Shown piece after piece: positions 9,167 to 17,751 of a stretch of 64,000 nt of DNA. Position numbers and translations under genes: made by a program. Under the pieces are notes generated by a model. That model made no database searches and was not told the DNA's origin. It saw only the letters and a program-made list of their open reading frames with translations. Source of the stretch: Phytohabitans suffuscus (lineage in GTDB: Bacteria > Actinomycetota > Actinomycetes > Mycobacteriales > Micromonosporaceae). Numbering within the stretch: position 1 is the first letter of the stretch; each line of letters opens with the position of its first letter. The stretch spans positions 2,728,320-2,792,319 of the forward strand of contig NZ_AP022871.1 of NCBI RefSeq assembly GCF_011764565.1, given 5' to 3'.

Positions 9167-12100
9167 ATGGCGACGTTCAAGTGCTCGTCGTGTGGCCGGC
9201 AGCTGAAGCCGGCGCCACAGTGCCCGTACTGCGGTGCGAACCAGGGTGGCCAGTGGGCTGAGGAGCTGGATCGGATCGAGCGGTCGATCGCGGAGATCAA
9301 GGCCGACGACATCCGGATCGCCAAAGAGGCCAAGGTAAACGCCCAGAAGCTTCAGGCGGCCCAGTTCCAGCGCGACATCCTCGCCCACGCGAGCGCTCAG
9401 GCACAGGAGAAGGTGCGGCAGTCCACCCGGACACGCCGCCGCACCTTCGTCCGCCGCCCGGCCGGAGCGGCGGCGGGCACGCCACCCGGCCCCGCCGGCC
9501 CGCCTCCACCCGGTGCGCAGCCGCCGCCGCGGCGGGTCCCCCGGCAGGAGAGCACCCGCCCGGCCGCCGCCGCGCCACCGCCTCCCCCGCCCCGAACGCC
9601 CCCACCGTCCGCGCCGGTCGACGTCGAGCCCGAGCATCGGCCCGAGGCGTCGACGCGCGAGGTGCAGAACATCTACCTCGGCCTCGGCGGCCTGCTGCTC
9701 GGCATCGCCGCGGTCGTGTTCGCCGCGGTGGCGTTCACCTCGTTCGACGACGTCAGCCGCGCGGCGATCCTCATCGGGGCCACGGCGGTCATGCTGATCG
9801 CGCCGCCCATCGTGGTCCGCCGCGGCCTGATCTCCACAGCGGAGACGATCGCCGCCGTCGGGCTCGGCCTGGTGCCCCTCGACGGGTACGCACTGTGGAC
9901 GGTCGACCAGATCCGCGGCGACACCGTGCCGGGCGCGGTCGTGGCGGGCATCATCTTCGCGCTGACCGCGCTGATCGCCGGCTGGTACGCGGCGCTGACC
10001 GGGCTGAGCATCCCCCGGTACGCCACGGTGCTCGCGCTGCAGCCGATCGTGCCGCTGCTCGCCTACGAGTGGATCAGTGGGCCGACCGGCTGGGCGCTCG
10101 TACTGGCCGTGGTGGCCGCACAGGATCTTCTGCTCGCGCGGCAGTTCGACCAGCGGGGGCGGCTGGCCACCCCGCCGTGGCTGGGCGCGCCGCCGGCGGC
10201 ACCCGCCGAGGCGCCACCCGGAGAGGCCGCCGGCAAGGAGCCGGACGACGCCGAAGCGGCCTCCACGGAGCGCCCGGAGAGCGCGCCGGAAGAGTCCGAC
10301 GCCGTGGTCACCGACGCCGACTCGGCCCGCCGGCCGGCCCCGGCCGCGACCGCGGTGTGGCTGCGCCAGCTGACCTGGGGGCTGAGCGCCCTCGCCGTGG
10401 CGGTGGCCCTGCTCTTCGCGGTGATCGCGACACTCCGGGCCGACACACCGCCGGCCGCGCTCGGCGCCGGCCTGACCCTGATACTCGCGGCGGCGGTCGG
10501 CGTGGCCGGTGCGGCGGCGCTCGGGCAGCGGACGGTCGTCGACGTGGCCGCCGGGGTGCTCACGCTCGCGGTGATCGGCGCCGCCGCGCAGGCGGTGGCC
10601 GTCTCCGTGCCCGGACGGGCCCTGCTGCTGATCGCCGCGGTGATCGCGCTGACCGGCCTCGGCGTGCGCGCGGTGCCCGAGCCGTACCGGCGGGGACCGC
10701 AGCTCGCCTCGGCCGCCGCGCTGATCGTCATGGGCATCGTCGTCGCCGGCACCGCGCTGCGCGCCGCGATCGCCCCGGTCAGCCTGGTCCTGCCGGACGT
10801 CTGGGACGCCGACCTCAGCGGCTACCAGGCCCACCTCGCGGACGCCGCCGGCTCTGGGGGTTGGCAGCTCGCCGCGAGCGCCCTCCTGCTCACGATCGCC
10901 GCGGTCCTGTCGTTGCCACCCGAGGCGCGGCGGGAGTCTGCGGTCGCGGGCGTGGCGCTGACCGCGCTGGCCGTACCGGCGTCGTTCGGCCTGCCGTGGA
11001 CGGCCGCGCCGTGGCTGCCGGTGCTGGCCGCGATCGGGATCGGCGCCACCGGCCTGTACGCGAAAAGCGAGCGCGCCGCACAGGCCCACGTGGCGGGCGC
11101 CGCGGTGGTCGGCCTGGTCGGCGCCGGTGCGTCGCTCGCGCGGCCGGCCCTGACCGCGGCGGTACTCGCCGTCCTGACGCTGGCCGGCGTGCTGATCGCC
11201 ATCGCCGGCTCGTGGCTGCCCGAGCAGGCCGACGCGCTCCGCGACGAGCCGGCGCCGGCCCAGCTGCTGCGCTCCGGCCCCGCCGCCGAGATGGTCGGCG
11301 AGTGGGCGGCCGGTGGTGCGGCGTTCGCGATGCCGGGAGCGGCGGCGGCCGCGGTGGCGGCCACCGCACCGGTCCGCGAGGCGGCCGCCGTGCCGATCCT
11401 CGCGGCCGCGTTCGTGGCGGTGTGCGCGACCCTCGGATACGCGGCGCTGGCGCAGGTCGCCTGGCGGCGCATCGCGTTCCCGCTCTCGCTCGGCACCGGG
11501 CTGGGCGCGCTCGCGGTCACGGCGGCCGCGTTCGGGGCGCCGGGCGCCGAGGTCGCCGACGCGTGGGTGGGCGCGCTCCTGCTGGTCGCCGCCGTACTGC
11601 TCTTCCTCGCCCCGTCGATCGACGCGGGGCGCCGGCCCGACCGCCTGCTGGACGGCCCCGACTTCGCGGCCGCGGCGGCGATCGCCGGCATCATCGGTAC
11701 GTTCGCGCGGATCGCCGGCATCCTCTTCCCCGGCGGAGTGCTCGCGGTCGCCGCGCTGCTGGTGCTCTTCGTCGCCGTCGGCGTGCGCGCGATGCCACCC
11801 GACTGGCGGCGCGGACCGATCCTCGGCGTCGCGGCCAGCGGGGCGGTGCTCGCGGCGATCGCCGGATACACCGCGCTCAGCGGCGGCCTGCGCGTGCTCG
11901 CCACGCCCGGCGCGCTCTGGGAGGCCGACCTCGGCACCTGGCCCAGCGGCGGGGGCGGGGTGGGCTGGCAGGCGCCGGTCGCGCTGGCGCTGCTGGCCGC
12001 CGCGGCCGCGATCGTGCTGCCGCGCCCCTGGGCGTACGACGTGGCCGCCGTCTGCGTGGGCCTGGCGACGATCGGGGCTCCGGTCGCGCTCGGCCTGCCG

Positions 12101-13312
12101 TGGTGGTCGCCGATGATCGTCGGCGGCGCGGTCGCCACGATCTACGGCGTCGCGTCGGTGATCGCCGACGACCCGCGCGCCGGCCTGGCCCGGGCCGCCG
12201 TGGCCGCCGGCGTCGCGCTGCACGCGGCGGGCGCCAGCCTGGTACGGCCCTGGACGACAGCCGCGGCCCTCATCATGATCGTGCTGGTCGGCGCGCTGGT
12301 GGCGACGCTCGCGCGGATGCTGCCGGCGCTCGACGACGCCGCGCTGGAGGAGATCCCCGGCAGCGCGCCACCGCCCGAGGCCGAGATGCCGCTGCACCTC
12401 GGCCAGATCGGCGGCGCGGCGGCCGGCGGTGCCCTCCTCGCGCTGCCCGGCGCGCTCGCCTCGACGGCCGCCGCGGCCGGTCAGGGCGCGCCCGCCGTGC
12501 TCGCCTGGGCGCTCGCCGGGTCCGCCGCCGGCCTCGGCGTGATCGCCCTGGTGCGCCGCAAGGTGGCCCGCTACCTGCCGTACGCGACGGTGGGCATCGC
12601 CGGCGGCGCCACGATCACCGCGTTCGCCGCGCTTCCCACCAGCCTGCCAATCGGCGTGTACGCGGCTGCCGCCGCCCTCCTCGGCGTGGTCGCCGAGCTG
12701 CTGCGCGGCGCGACGCCGCCACCGCGGTACGTCGGCCAGCCCACCCAGCGTTGGTCGGTGATGCTCGGCGGCGTGTGGCGGCGCATGCCGTCCAGCTCGA
12801 TGCCGCCCGGCCGCTGGTCGGTGAGCCCGGCGATGGGTGCGGCGCTCGTGGCCGCGATCCCGACCCTCATCGCCCTCGCCGCGATCGCCCCGGCGCTGGT
12901 GGCGGCGCTGGTCGACCCGCACCAGACGCTCAACCGCGTCTGGGCGGGCCCGCCGGACGCGCTCGTCAACCCGGACCGTTCGGTCGACCCCAGCGACCTG
13001 CTCGGCACGCTGCTGCTGACCATCGCGGCGGCACTGGCGGCGGTCGGCTTCGGCGGACGACTGTCTTCCTCGGCCGAGCGCCACACCGCGGGAGCCCGGA
13101 GCGGCGATCAGCCGCGCAGGGACGGTCTCGCCCAGGCCATCCCGGTGATCCTGCCCGGCGCGGCGATCACCCTACTGATCATGCCGATCGCGCTCGGCTC
13201 CCCGTGGCCGGCCTCCACGATGGCCGCGCTCGCCGTATTCACGCTCGCCATGCTCGGCCTCGCCCTCACCCCACCGCCGCCCCCGCCGAGCGCGCCCGCC
13301 CGCTGCGGGTGA
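9167..13312 (+). CDS. SCO7613-like giant membrane protein with N-terminal zinc ribbon
   Basis: 1381 aa. A four-Cys zinc ribbon opens the protein (Cys 6, 9, 19, 22: CSSCGRQL and CPYCG). A charged, possibly coiled stretch follows (about 30-90), then a Pro-rich linker (about 95-160), then roughly thirty hydrophobic segments to the end, separated by short Pro/Asp loops and one acidic loop near 340-385. This architecture matches actinobacterial proteins annotated as SCO7613 C-terminal domain-containing membrane proteins; function unknown. It stops in GLALTPPPPPPSAPARCG, and the next frame continues with more membrane segments. RBS GGGAGAGAGGG precedes the ATG. Confidence 0.8.
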   Translation: MATFKCSSCGRQLKPAPQCPYCGANQGGQWAEELDRIERSIAEIKADDIRIAKEAKVNAQKLQAAQFQRDILAHASAQAQEKVRQSTRTRRRTFVRRPAGAAAGTPPGPAGPPPPGAQPPPRRVPRQESTRPAAAAPPPPPPRTPPPSAPVDVEPEHRPEASTREVQNIYLGLGGLLLGIAAVVFAAVAFTSFDDVSRAAILIGATAVMLIAPPIVVRRGLISTAETIAAVGLGLVPLDGYALWTVDQIRGDTVPGAVVAGIIFALTALIAGWYAALTGLSIPRYATVLALQPIVPLLAYEWISGPTGWALVLAVVAAQDLLLARQFDQRGRLATPPWLGAPPAAPAEAPPGEAAGKEPDDAEAASTERPESAPEESDAVVTDADSARRPAPAATAVWLRQLTWGLSALAVAVALLFAVIATLRADTPPAALGAGLTLILAAAVGVAGAAALGQRTVVDVAAGVLTLAVIGAAAQAVAVSVPGRALLLIAAVIALTGLGVRAVPEPYRRGPQLASAAALIVMGIVVAGTALRAAIAPVSLVLPDVWDADLSGYQAHLADAAGSGGWQLAASALLLTIAAVLSLPPEARRESAVAGVALTALAVPASFGLPWTAAPWLPVLAAIGIGATGLYAKSERAAQAHVAGAAVVGLVGAGASLARPALTAAVLAVLTLAGVLIAIAGSWLPEQADALRDEPAPAQLLRSGPAAEMVGEWAAGGAAFAMPGAAAAAVAATAPVREAAAVPILAAAFVAVCATLGYAALAQVAWRRIAFPLSLGTGLGALAVTAAAFGAPGAEVADAWVGALLLVAAVLLFLAPSIDAGRRPDRLLDGPDFAAAAAIAGIIGTFARIAGILFPGGVLAVAALLVLFVAVGVRAMPPDWRRGPILGVAASGAVLAAIAGYTALSGGLRVLATPGALWEADLGTWPSGGGGVGWQAPVALALLAAAAAIVLPRPWAYDVAAVCVGLATIGAPVALGLPWWSPMIVGGAVATIYGVASVIADDPRAGLARAAVAAGVALHAAGASLVRPWTTAAALIMIVLVGALVATLARMLPALDDAALEEIPGSAPPPEAEMPLHLGQIGGAAAGGALLALPGALASTAAAAGQGAPAVLAWALAGSAAGLGVIALVRRKVARYLPYATVGIAGGATITAFAALPTSLPIGVYAAAAALLGVVAELLRGATPPPRYVGQPTQRWSVMLGGVWRRMPSSSMPPGRWSVSPAMGAALVAAIPTLIALAAIAPALVAALVDPHQTLNRVWAGPPDALVNPDRSVDPSDLLGTLLLTIAAALAAVGFGGRLSSSAERHTAGARSGDQPRRDGLAQAIPVILPGAAITLLIMPIALGSPWPASTMAALAVFTLAMLGLALTPPPPPPSAPARCG

Positions 13313-14280
13313 CCCGTCTCGTGGTCTTCGGGCTGGGCCTGGCCGCCGGTGGCGCCGGGTTGGCGGGGAGCCTCGCCACGCGCTCGCTCACGCTCTTCAC
13401 GCTGGGCGGCGCGGTCGCCGTGGGCGCCACCGCGGCGATCCTCGGGCAGAGCCAGCGGGCGCGCATCCTCGGCTGGCTCTTCGCCGCGGCCTCCGCCATG
13501 GGCCTGGTGCTCACCACCACCCTGGTCGCCGGCCTGCCCGCGGCCTGGTCCGCGTATGGCGTGCTCACCGTCGGCGCCATCCTGCTCCTGGTCGCGGCCA
13601 TCCACCCGAGGCTGCGCCGCCCCGAGTCCTACCGCGAGGCGGCCACGGTCGAGTGGAGCGGCTACGGCGCCGCGCTCGTCGCGCTGGCCCTGGCGTTCGA
13701 CGCGCCGGCGCACGTGGCCGGCCTGCTCGCCGCCTGGGGCGCCGTGCTCGGCGTCGCGTCCGCCCGCCCCGGTCGCCGCGCCGTGGAGCGCCGCATTCTC
13801 TTCTGGGCCAGCATCCTGTGCGAGATCGTCGCCTGGTGGATCTTCATGGCGCTGAGCGACGTGTCGATGCCCGAGGCGTACACGCTGCCGTTCGCCGCGC
13901 TCGCCCTGCTCATCGGCCTGATCGAGCTGCGCCAGCGCCCCGACCTGAGCAGCTGGACCGCGTACGGGCCGGCGCTGATCGCCGCGTTCGTGCCCACGCT
14001 GGTGATCGCCATCCGCGGCGAGGCCAGCGCCACCCGCGAGGTGCTCCTGCTCCTCGGGGGCGTCGCGACGGTCATCTTCGGCGCCCGCACCCGCCAGCAG
14101 GCCCCGCTGGTGATCGGCACCGTGATCACGGTGTTCGCGGCCCTGCACGCCCTGACCCTGGTGGGCCTGTCGTGGCTGATCCTGATCCCGATCGGCGCGC
14201 TGCTCATCTTCTTCGGCGCGACGAACGAGAGCCGCCGCCGCACCCAGCAGAGGTGGCGCGCGGTCACCCGGATGCGCTGA
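13309..14280 (+). CDS. C-terminal membrane part of the SCO7613-like protein, or a coupled separate gene
   Basis: 323 aa with about nine hydrophobic segments of the same style as the preceding protein (LVVFGLGLAAGGAGLAG to SWLILIPIGALLIFFG) and a basic C-terminal tail. Two readings are possible. A GTG at the start overlaps the upstream TGA as GTGA, the classic arrangement for translational coupling. Alternatively one base is missing in the C/G-rich stretch at about 13270-13305 and this is simply the C-terminus of a 1704-aa protein. There is no ribosome-binding site before the GTG. Given other single-base deletions in the window, I slightly favour the second reading. Confidence 0.65.
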   Translation: MTRLVVFGLGLAAGGAGLAGSLATRSLTLFTLGGAVAVGATAAILGQSQRARILGWLFAAASAMGLVLTTTLVAGLPAAWSAYGVLTVGAILLLVAAIHPRLRRPESYREAATVEWSGYGAALVALALAFDAPAHVAGLLAAWGAVLGVASARPGRRAVERRILFWASILCEIVAWWIFMALSDVSMPEAYTLPFAALALLIGLIELRQRPDLSSWTAYGPALIAAFVPTLVIAIRGEASATREVLLLLGGVATVIFGARTRQQAPLVIGTVITVFAALHALTLVGLSWLILIPIGALLIFFGATNESRRRTQQRWRAVTRMR

Positions 14281-14288
14281 CCTGAGGT

Positions 14289-14308
14289 CCCCGGGTCGAG
14301 CCCCGGGG
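14289..14308. terminator. Hairpin after SCO7613-like gene
   Basis: CCCCGGG-TCGAG-CCCCGGGG: 7-bp complementary arms with a short loop just after the stop codon of the rightward gene and in front of the interspersed repeat. Likely terminator, no T tract. Confidence 0.5.
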
Positions 14309-14311
14309 GTT

Positions 14312-14379
14312 GTGAAACCGCGGAGGGTGAGGCCGCGGGAGCAACGGTCCGGACGACCGCGGGCATCGCGGCAGCTCAC
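14312..14379. repeat. Interspersed intergenic repeat, copy A
   Basis: 68-bp element, also found at 39852-39919 and 63622-63688, with its right half at 21636-21700. The left half contains GAGGCCGCGGGAGC, the right half GGTCCGGAC followed by a variant of CGCGGACGTCGCGG and ending CAGCTCAC. It lies between convergent genes, next to the 3' end of purE, in the same orientation relative to the leftward gene as the other copies. Confidence 0.85.
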
Positions 14380-14422
14380 GTCTCTTTGGTTTGGATCTTT
14401 CCCGGGCCGCCGGTGACAGGTG

Positions 14423-14911
14423 CTAGAGGGAGGCGCGGAGGTTGGCGTCCTTCTGGGCGACCACCTCGACGAGCGCCTCCTGAAACGCGACCACCCGCTC
14501 GCGCAGGGCCTCGTCGGAGGCGGCGAGGATGCGGACGGCGAGCAGGCCGGCGTTGCGGGCGCCGCCGATCGAGACGGTGGCGACCGGGATGCCGGCGGGC
14601 ATCTGCACGATCGACAGGAGCGAGTCCATGCCGTCCAGGTGCTTGAGCGGCACCGGCACACCGATCACCGGGAGCGGCGTGACCGAGGCGACCATCCCGG
14701 GCAGATGTGCGGCACCGCCGGCGCCGGCGATGATCACTCGGAGGCCACGGGAGGCGGCGGCGCGGGCGTACTCGACCATGCCGAGCGGGGTGCGGTGGGC
14801 GCTCACCACGCGGACCTCGTACGGGACCTCGAACTCGGCGAGCGCGTCGGCGGCCGCCTTCATCGTCGGCCAGTCCGAGTCGCTGCCCATGATCACGCCG
14901 ACCGTCGTCAC
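14423..14911 (-). CDS. purE: N5-carboxyaminoimidazole ribonucleotide mutase
   Basis: Class I PurE, converts N5-CAIR to CAIR in purine synthesis. 162 aa. Signature [20 protein letters not shown] at the N-terminus, SAHRTP (active-site His) at about 43-48, [14 protein letters not shown] and [20 protein letters not shown] downstream. The GTG start overlaps the purK stop codon as GTGA and has GGAGGG three bases upstream, so translation is coupled to purK. Confidence 0.97.
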   Translation of the reverse strand: MTTVGVIMGSDSDWPTMKAAADALAEFEVPYEVRVVSAHRTPLGMVEYARAAASRGLRVIIAGAGGAAHLPGMVASVTPLPVIGVPVPLKHLDGMDSLLSIVQMPAGIPVATVSIGGARNAGLLAVRILAASDEALRERVVAFQEALVEVVAQKDANLRASL

Positions 14912-16041
14912 AGTCCCTCCTGGAGCCAGCGGGCGGCGCGGGCGGCCCGGGCGCGTACCTCGTCCATGTCGTCGCCGAGCGCCGTCACGTGGCCGATCTT
15001 GCGGCCGGGGCGGACCTGCTTGCCGTACAGGTGGACCTTGGCGCCCGGGTCGGTCGCGAAGAGGTGGTGCAGCCGCTCGTCGATGCCGATGCCGCCGGGC
15101 GGGCCGCCGAGCACGTTGGCCATCACCACGGCCGGGGCGGTCAGCGAGGTCTCGCCCATCGGGTAGTCGAGGACGGCGCGCAGGTGCTGCTCGAACTGTG
15201 ACGTGCGGGCACCCTCGATCGTCCAGTGGCCCGAGTTGTGCGGGCGCATGGCGAGCTCGTTGACGACCAGGCCACCGTCGACCTCGAACAGCTCGACGGC
15301 CAGCATGCCCACGACGTCCAGCGCCGTGGCGATGTCGATCGCCAGCTGCTGGGCGGCCACCGCGAGGGCCGGCGGGAGGCCGGGCGCGGGCGCGAGCACC
15401 TCGACGCAGATGCCGCCGCGCTGCACGGTCTCGACCACGGGGTATGCCGCGACCTGTCCGAACGGTGAGCGGGCCACCTGCACCGCCAGCTCGCGGCGCA
15501 GCACCACCCGCTCCTCGGCGATCAGCTCGACGCCGGCCGGCAGCGGGTCGTCCGGGGAGAGCATCCAGACGCCGCGGCCGTCGTACCCGCCGCGCACCGC
15601 CTTGACCACCACCGGCCAGCCGACCTCGTCGCCGAACGCACGGGCCTCGTCCGCCGAGGAGATCGGGCGCCAGCGCGGCACCGGCGCGCCGAGGGCGGAG
15701 AGCCGCTCGCGCATGGCGCGCTTGTCCTGGGCGTACAGCAGCGCGTCCGCCCCCGGGTGCACCGCCACGCCGGAGGCGGCCAGCTCGCGCACCGCCTCGG
15801 TGGGCACGTGCTCGTGGTCGAACGTGACGACGTCGCACCCCTTGGCGAAGGTGCGCAGCGCGGCGAGGTCGGTGTGGTCGCCGTACTGCACGTCGGCGGC
15901 GACCAGCACGGCACCGTCCTCGGGCGAGGCGGCGAGCACGCGCAGCGACTGGCCGAGGGCGATCGCGGCCTGATGGGTCATCCGGGCCAGCTGCCCGCCG
16001 CCCACCATGCCGACAACGGGCAGACCGGTTCGGGTATCCAT
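14908..16041 (-). CDS. purK: 5-(carboxyamino)imidazole ribonucleotide synthase
   Basis: ATP-grasp enzyme making N5-CAIR from AIR, bicarbonate and ATP; acts with PurE. 377 aa. N-terminal [14 protein letters not shown], the ATP-grasp loop [13 protein letters not shown], metal site VELFEVDGG and [17 protein letters not shown], all expected for PurK. ATG chosen at [13 protein letters not shown]; an in-frame GTG at 16068 would add nine residues without homology. Third gene of the leftward set YyaL-like, asparagine-synthetase-like, purK, purE, 23 bases after the preceding stop. Confidence 0.96.
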   Translation of the reverse strand: MDTRTGLPVVGMVGGGQLARMTHQAAIALGQSLRVLAASPEDGAVLVAADVQYGDHTDLAALRTFAKGCDVVTFDHEHVPTEAVRELAASGVAVHPGADALLYAQDKRAMRERLSALGAPVPRWRPISSADEARAFGDEVGWPVVVKAVRGGYDGRGVWMLSPDDPLPAGVELIAEERVVLRRELAVQVARSPFGQVAAYPVVETVQRGGICVEVLAPAPGLPPALAVAAQQLAIDIATALDVVGMLAVELFEVDGGLVVNELAMRPHNSGHWTIEGARTSQFEQHLRAVLDYPMGETSLTAPAVVMANVLGGPPGGIGIDERLHHLFATDPGAKVHLYGKQVRPGRKIGHVTALGDDMDEVRARAARAARWLQEGL

Positions 16042-16064
16042 CTCGCCGGCCAGCCTAGCCGCGC

Positions 16065-17591
16065 TCACTTGCGACCCGCCGTACGGGAGGACCGCGCCGG
16101 GCCGTTCCGGCGCTCCCCCTTCCGCGCCGGCGAGCCGCTGAGCACCACCGCGATCGGGTGGGTCGCGAGCGGGTCGTCCTCGCACAGCTCGGCGGCGAGC
16201 GCCGCGTCCAGCTCACCGGCCACACCGGCCACGCCAGCCGCGCCGACGACCGCGCAGCCGCCCAGCGTGGCGTACGCCTCCTCGGGCAGCGCCGTACGCA
16301 GCGCGGCCAGCACGTCGGCGGCCACCCGCGCCGGCTCCTCCGGCGGGAGCACCACGGCCACGCCGCCGGGACGCGGACCGCGTACGCCGTGGACCGCCGC
16401 CGGGCCCACCGCGGCCCGCAGCGGGCCGACCCGCTCGACCACCACCTGGGCCGTCCACGGGTCGTGCAGGCCGGCCGCCGGGCGGGCCCACCGGTGCAGC
16501 GCCCGCGCGGCCGCGCCGGGCCGGATCTCCCAGACCGGCCGGACGCGCCCCTGGACGACCGCGACCGGCCGCGCGGCGAGCAGGACGTGCCAGCGGGCCC
16601 TCCGGTACGCCTTACGCCCCAACCCGGCCAGGCACTCGCTCACGTACCAGGCGACCTTCTCCGGCAGCTTGTCACCGGCGGAGAAGACCTCTGTGGACAG
16701 TGGCACGCGGGTCCACTGTGCACCGCCGGCCTTCGCCTCCGCCTCGAATGTCCGCTGTGGACGCCGGGCGGGCCGGGCCGGGCTGAGGGTGCGGAGCCAG
16801 CGCTCCACCATGTACCGCCGGAAGACCGCGCCGGCCTCCACCTGCCCACCGCCGAAGAGCGCGGCCAGCGCGTCCCAGGACGGCCGGCGGGCGCCCGGCA
16901 GCAGCGGGTCGAGGAGCGCGCCGGCCAGCTCGCCACGCATCCGCACGAGCACCTCGCGCAGCGGCGGCAGCAGGCTGTGCGTGGCGTGCGCGGTGGTGAG
17001 GCCGGGGAAACTGGCTGAGTACACAGTCAGCGTGCGCCGCCCCTCCGGCCCGGTCAGCGCCGCGCCGACCGCCGCCGCTCCGGCGAGCCCGTGTCCAAAG
17101 CGGACACCGATCCGCCCGCGCCCGATCGCCGCGTCCAGCACCGACCGCGCGAAGCGTCCGGCGCCGTCGCGGGCGGCCACCGGCTTGCGGGTACGGGTGC
17201 CGCCGGCGATCTCCACCACCTCGCCGGGCAGCACGCGGCGGATCCCGGCGTAGAACGTGGCCGCCGTGTCGTCGCACGCGCCGGTGGCGATGAAGCGGGC
17301 GACCATGCCCTCGTCCGGCTCGGCCGGGACCCCGGCGGCGAGCAGCGCGCCCGGCTCGGAGGCGGCGAGCACCCCGCCCGCCGTCTCGGCGTAGTAGAGC
17401 GGCGGGCCGTCGCCGTTGCGGGCCAGTACGAGCGCGCCGCGGGCGGGGTCGGCGAGGATCAGCGCGTACGGCTCGGCGCCGGACACGAGCCCGGCCGCGC
17501 CACGGCTGGCGTACTCCGCGGCGAGCGCCCTGACCTCGGCGATCCCGTCGAGCGCGAGCGCCACGCCGCCGTGCTCGTGTATCGCCGGCAT
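16065..17591 (-). CDS. Degenerate asparagine-synthetase-like protein with CofE-like C-terminal part
   Basis: 508 aa from the first ATG. Residues 1-120 resemble a class II glutamine-amidotransferase domain (PYALILADPARGALVLARNG, FIATGACDDTAATFYAGIRRV). Residues about 145-260 resemble the asparagine synthase domain, but the SGGxDS ATP loop is replaced by RFGHGLAG. Residues about 275-470 contain PVAVVQGRVRPVWEIRPG and GLHDPWTAQVVVERVG, reminiscent of F420-0:gamma-glutamyl-ligase-like (CofE-like) proteins. The frame is open upstream to 17732 and encodes IAGIAATSGAPESALSALSA, clearly the missing amidotransferase N-terminus, but without a normal start codon and with Trp-Leu where Cys-Gly is expected. 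Probably not a working synthetase; domain calls are by eye. Confidence 0.6.
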   Translation of the reverse strand: MPAIHEHGGVALALDGIAEVRALAAEYASRGAAGLVSGAEPYALILADPARGALVLARNGDGPPLYYAETAGGVLAASEPGALLAAGVPAEPDEGMVARFIATGACDDTAATFYAGIRRVLPGEVVEIAGGTRTRKPVAARDGAGRFARSVLDAAIGRGRIGVRFGHGLAGAAAVGAALTGPEGRRTLTVYSASFPGLTTAHATHSLLPPLREVLVRMRGELAGALLDPLLPGARRPSWDALAALFGGGQVEAGAVFRRYMVERWLRTLSPARPARRPQRTFEAEAKAGGAQWTRVPLSTEVFSAGDKLPEKVAWYVSECLAGLGRKAYRRARWHVLLAARPVAVVQGRVRPVWEIRPGAAARALHRWARPAAGLHDPWTAQVVVERVGPLRAAVGPAAVHGVRGPRPGGVAVVLPPEEPARVAADVLAALRTALPEEAYATLGGCAVVGAAGVAGVAGELDAALAAELCEDDPLATHPIAVVLSGSPARKGERRNGPARSSRTAGRK

Positions 17592-17751
17592 GCTCGCCCG
17601 GACCAGCAGCCGGGTGGTGCCGGCACGCCAGGTGGCCGGCTCGGCACCACGGCGGGCGAGTGCGGCGGAGAGGGCGCTGAGGGCGCTTTCGGGCGCGCCA
17701 GACGTGGCAGCAATTCCGGCTATTAGCCAATTTTAGGACATATGCGTCGTA

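Noticed and set aside
7511-13084. 1857-codon open frame on the minus strand
   Set aside because: Arg/Gln/His-rich, no domain similarity, lies opposite the UDP-glucose dehydrogenase and SCO7613-like genes; an artefact of high GC third positions.
16672-17730. Alternative TTG-started frame (MANSRNCC) at the asparagine-synthetase-like gene
   Set aside because: Translates to Arg-rich shadow sequence; amidotransferase similarity is in the other frame.
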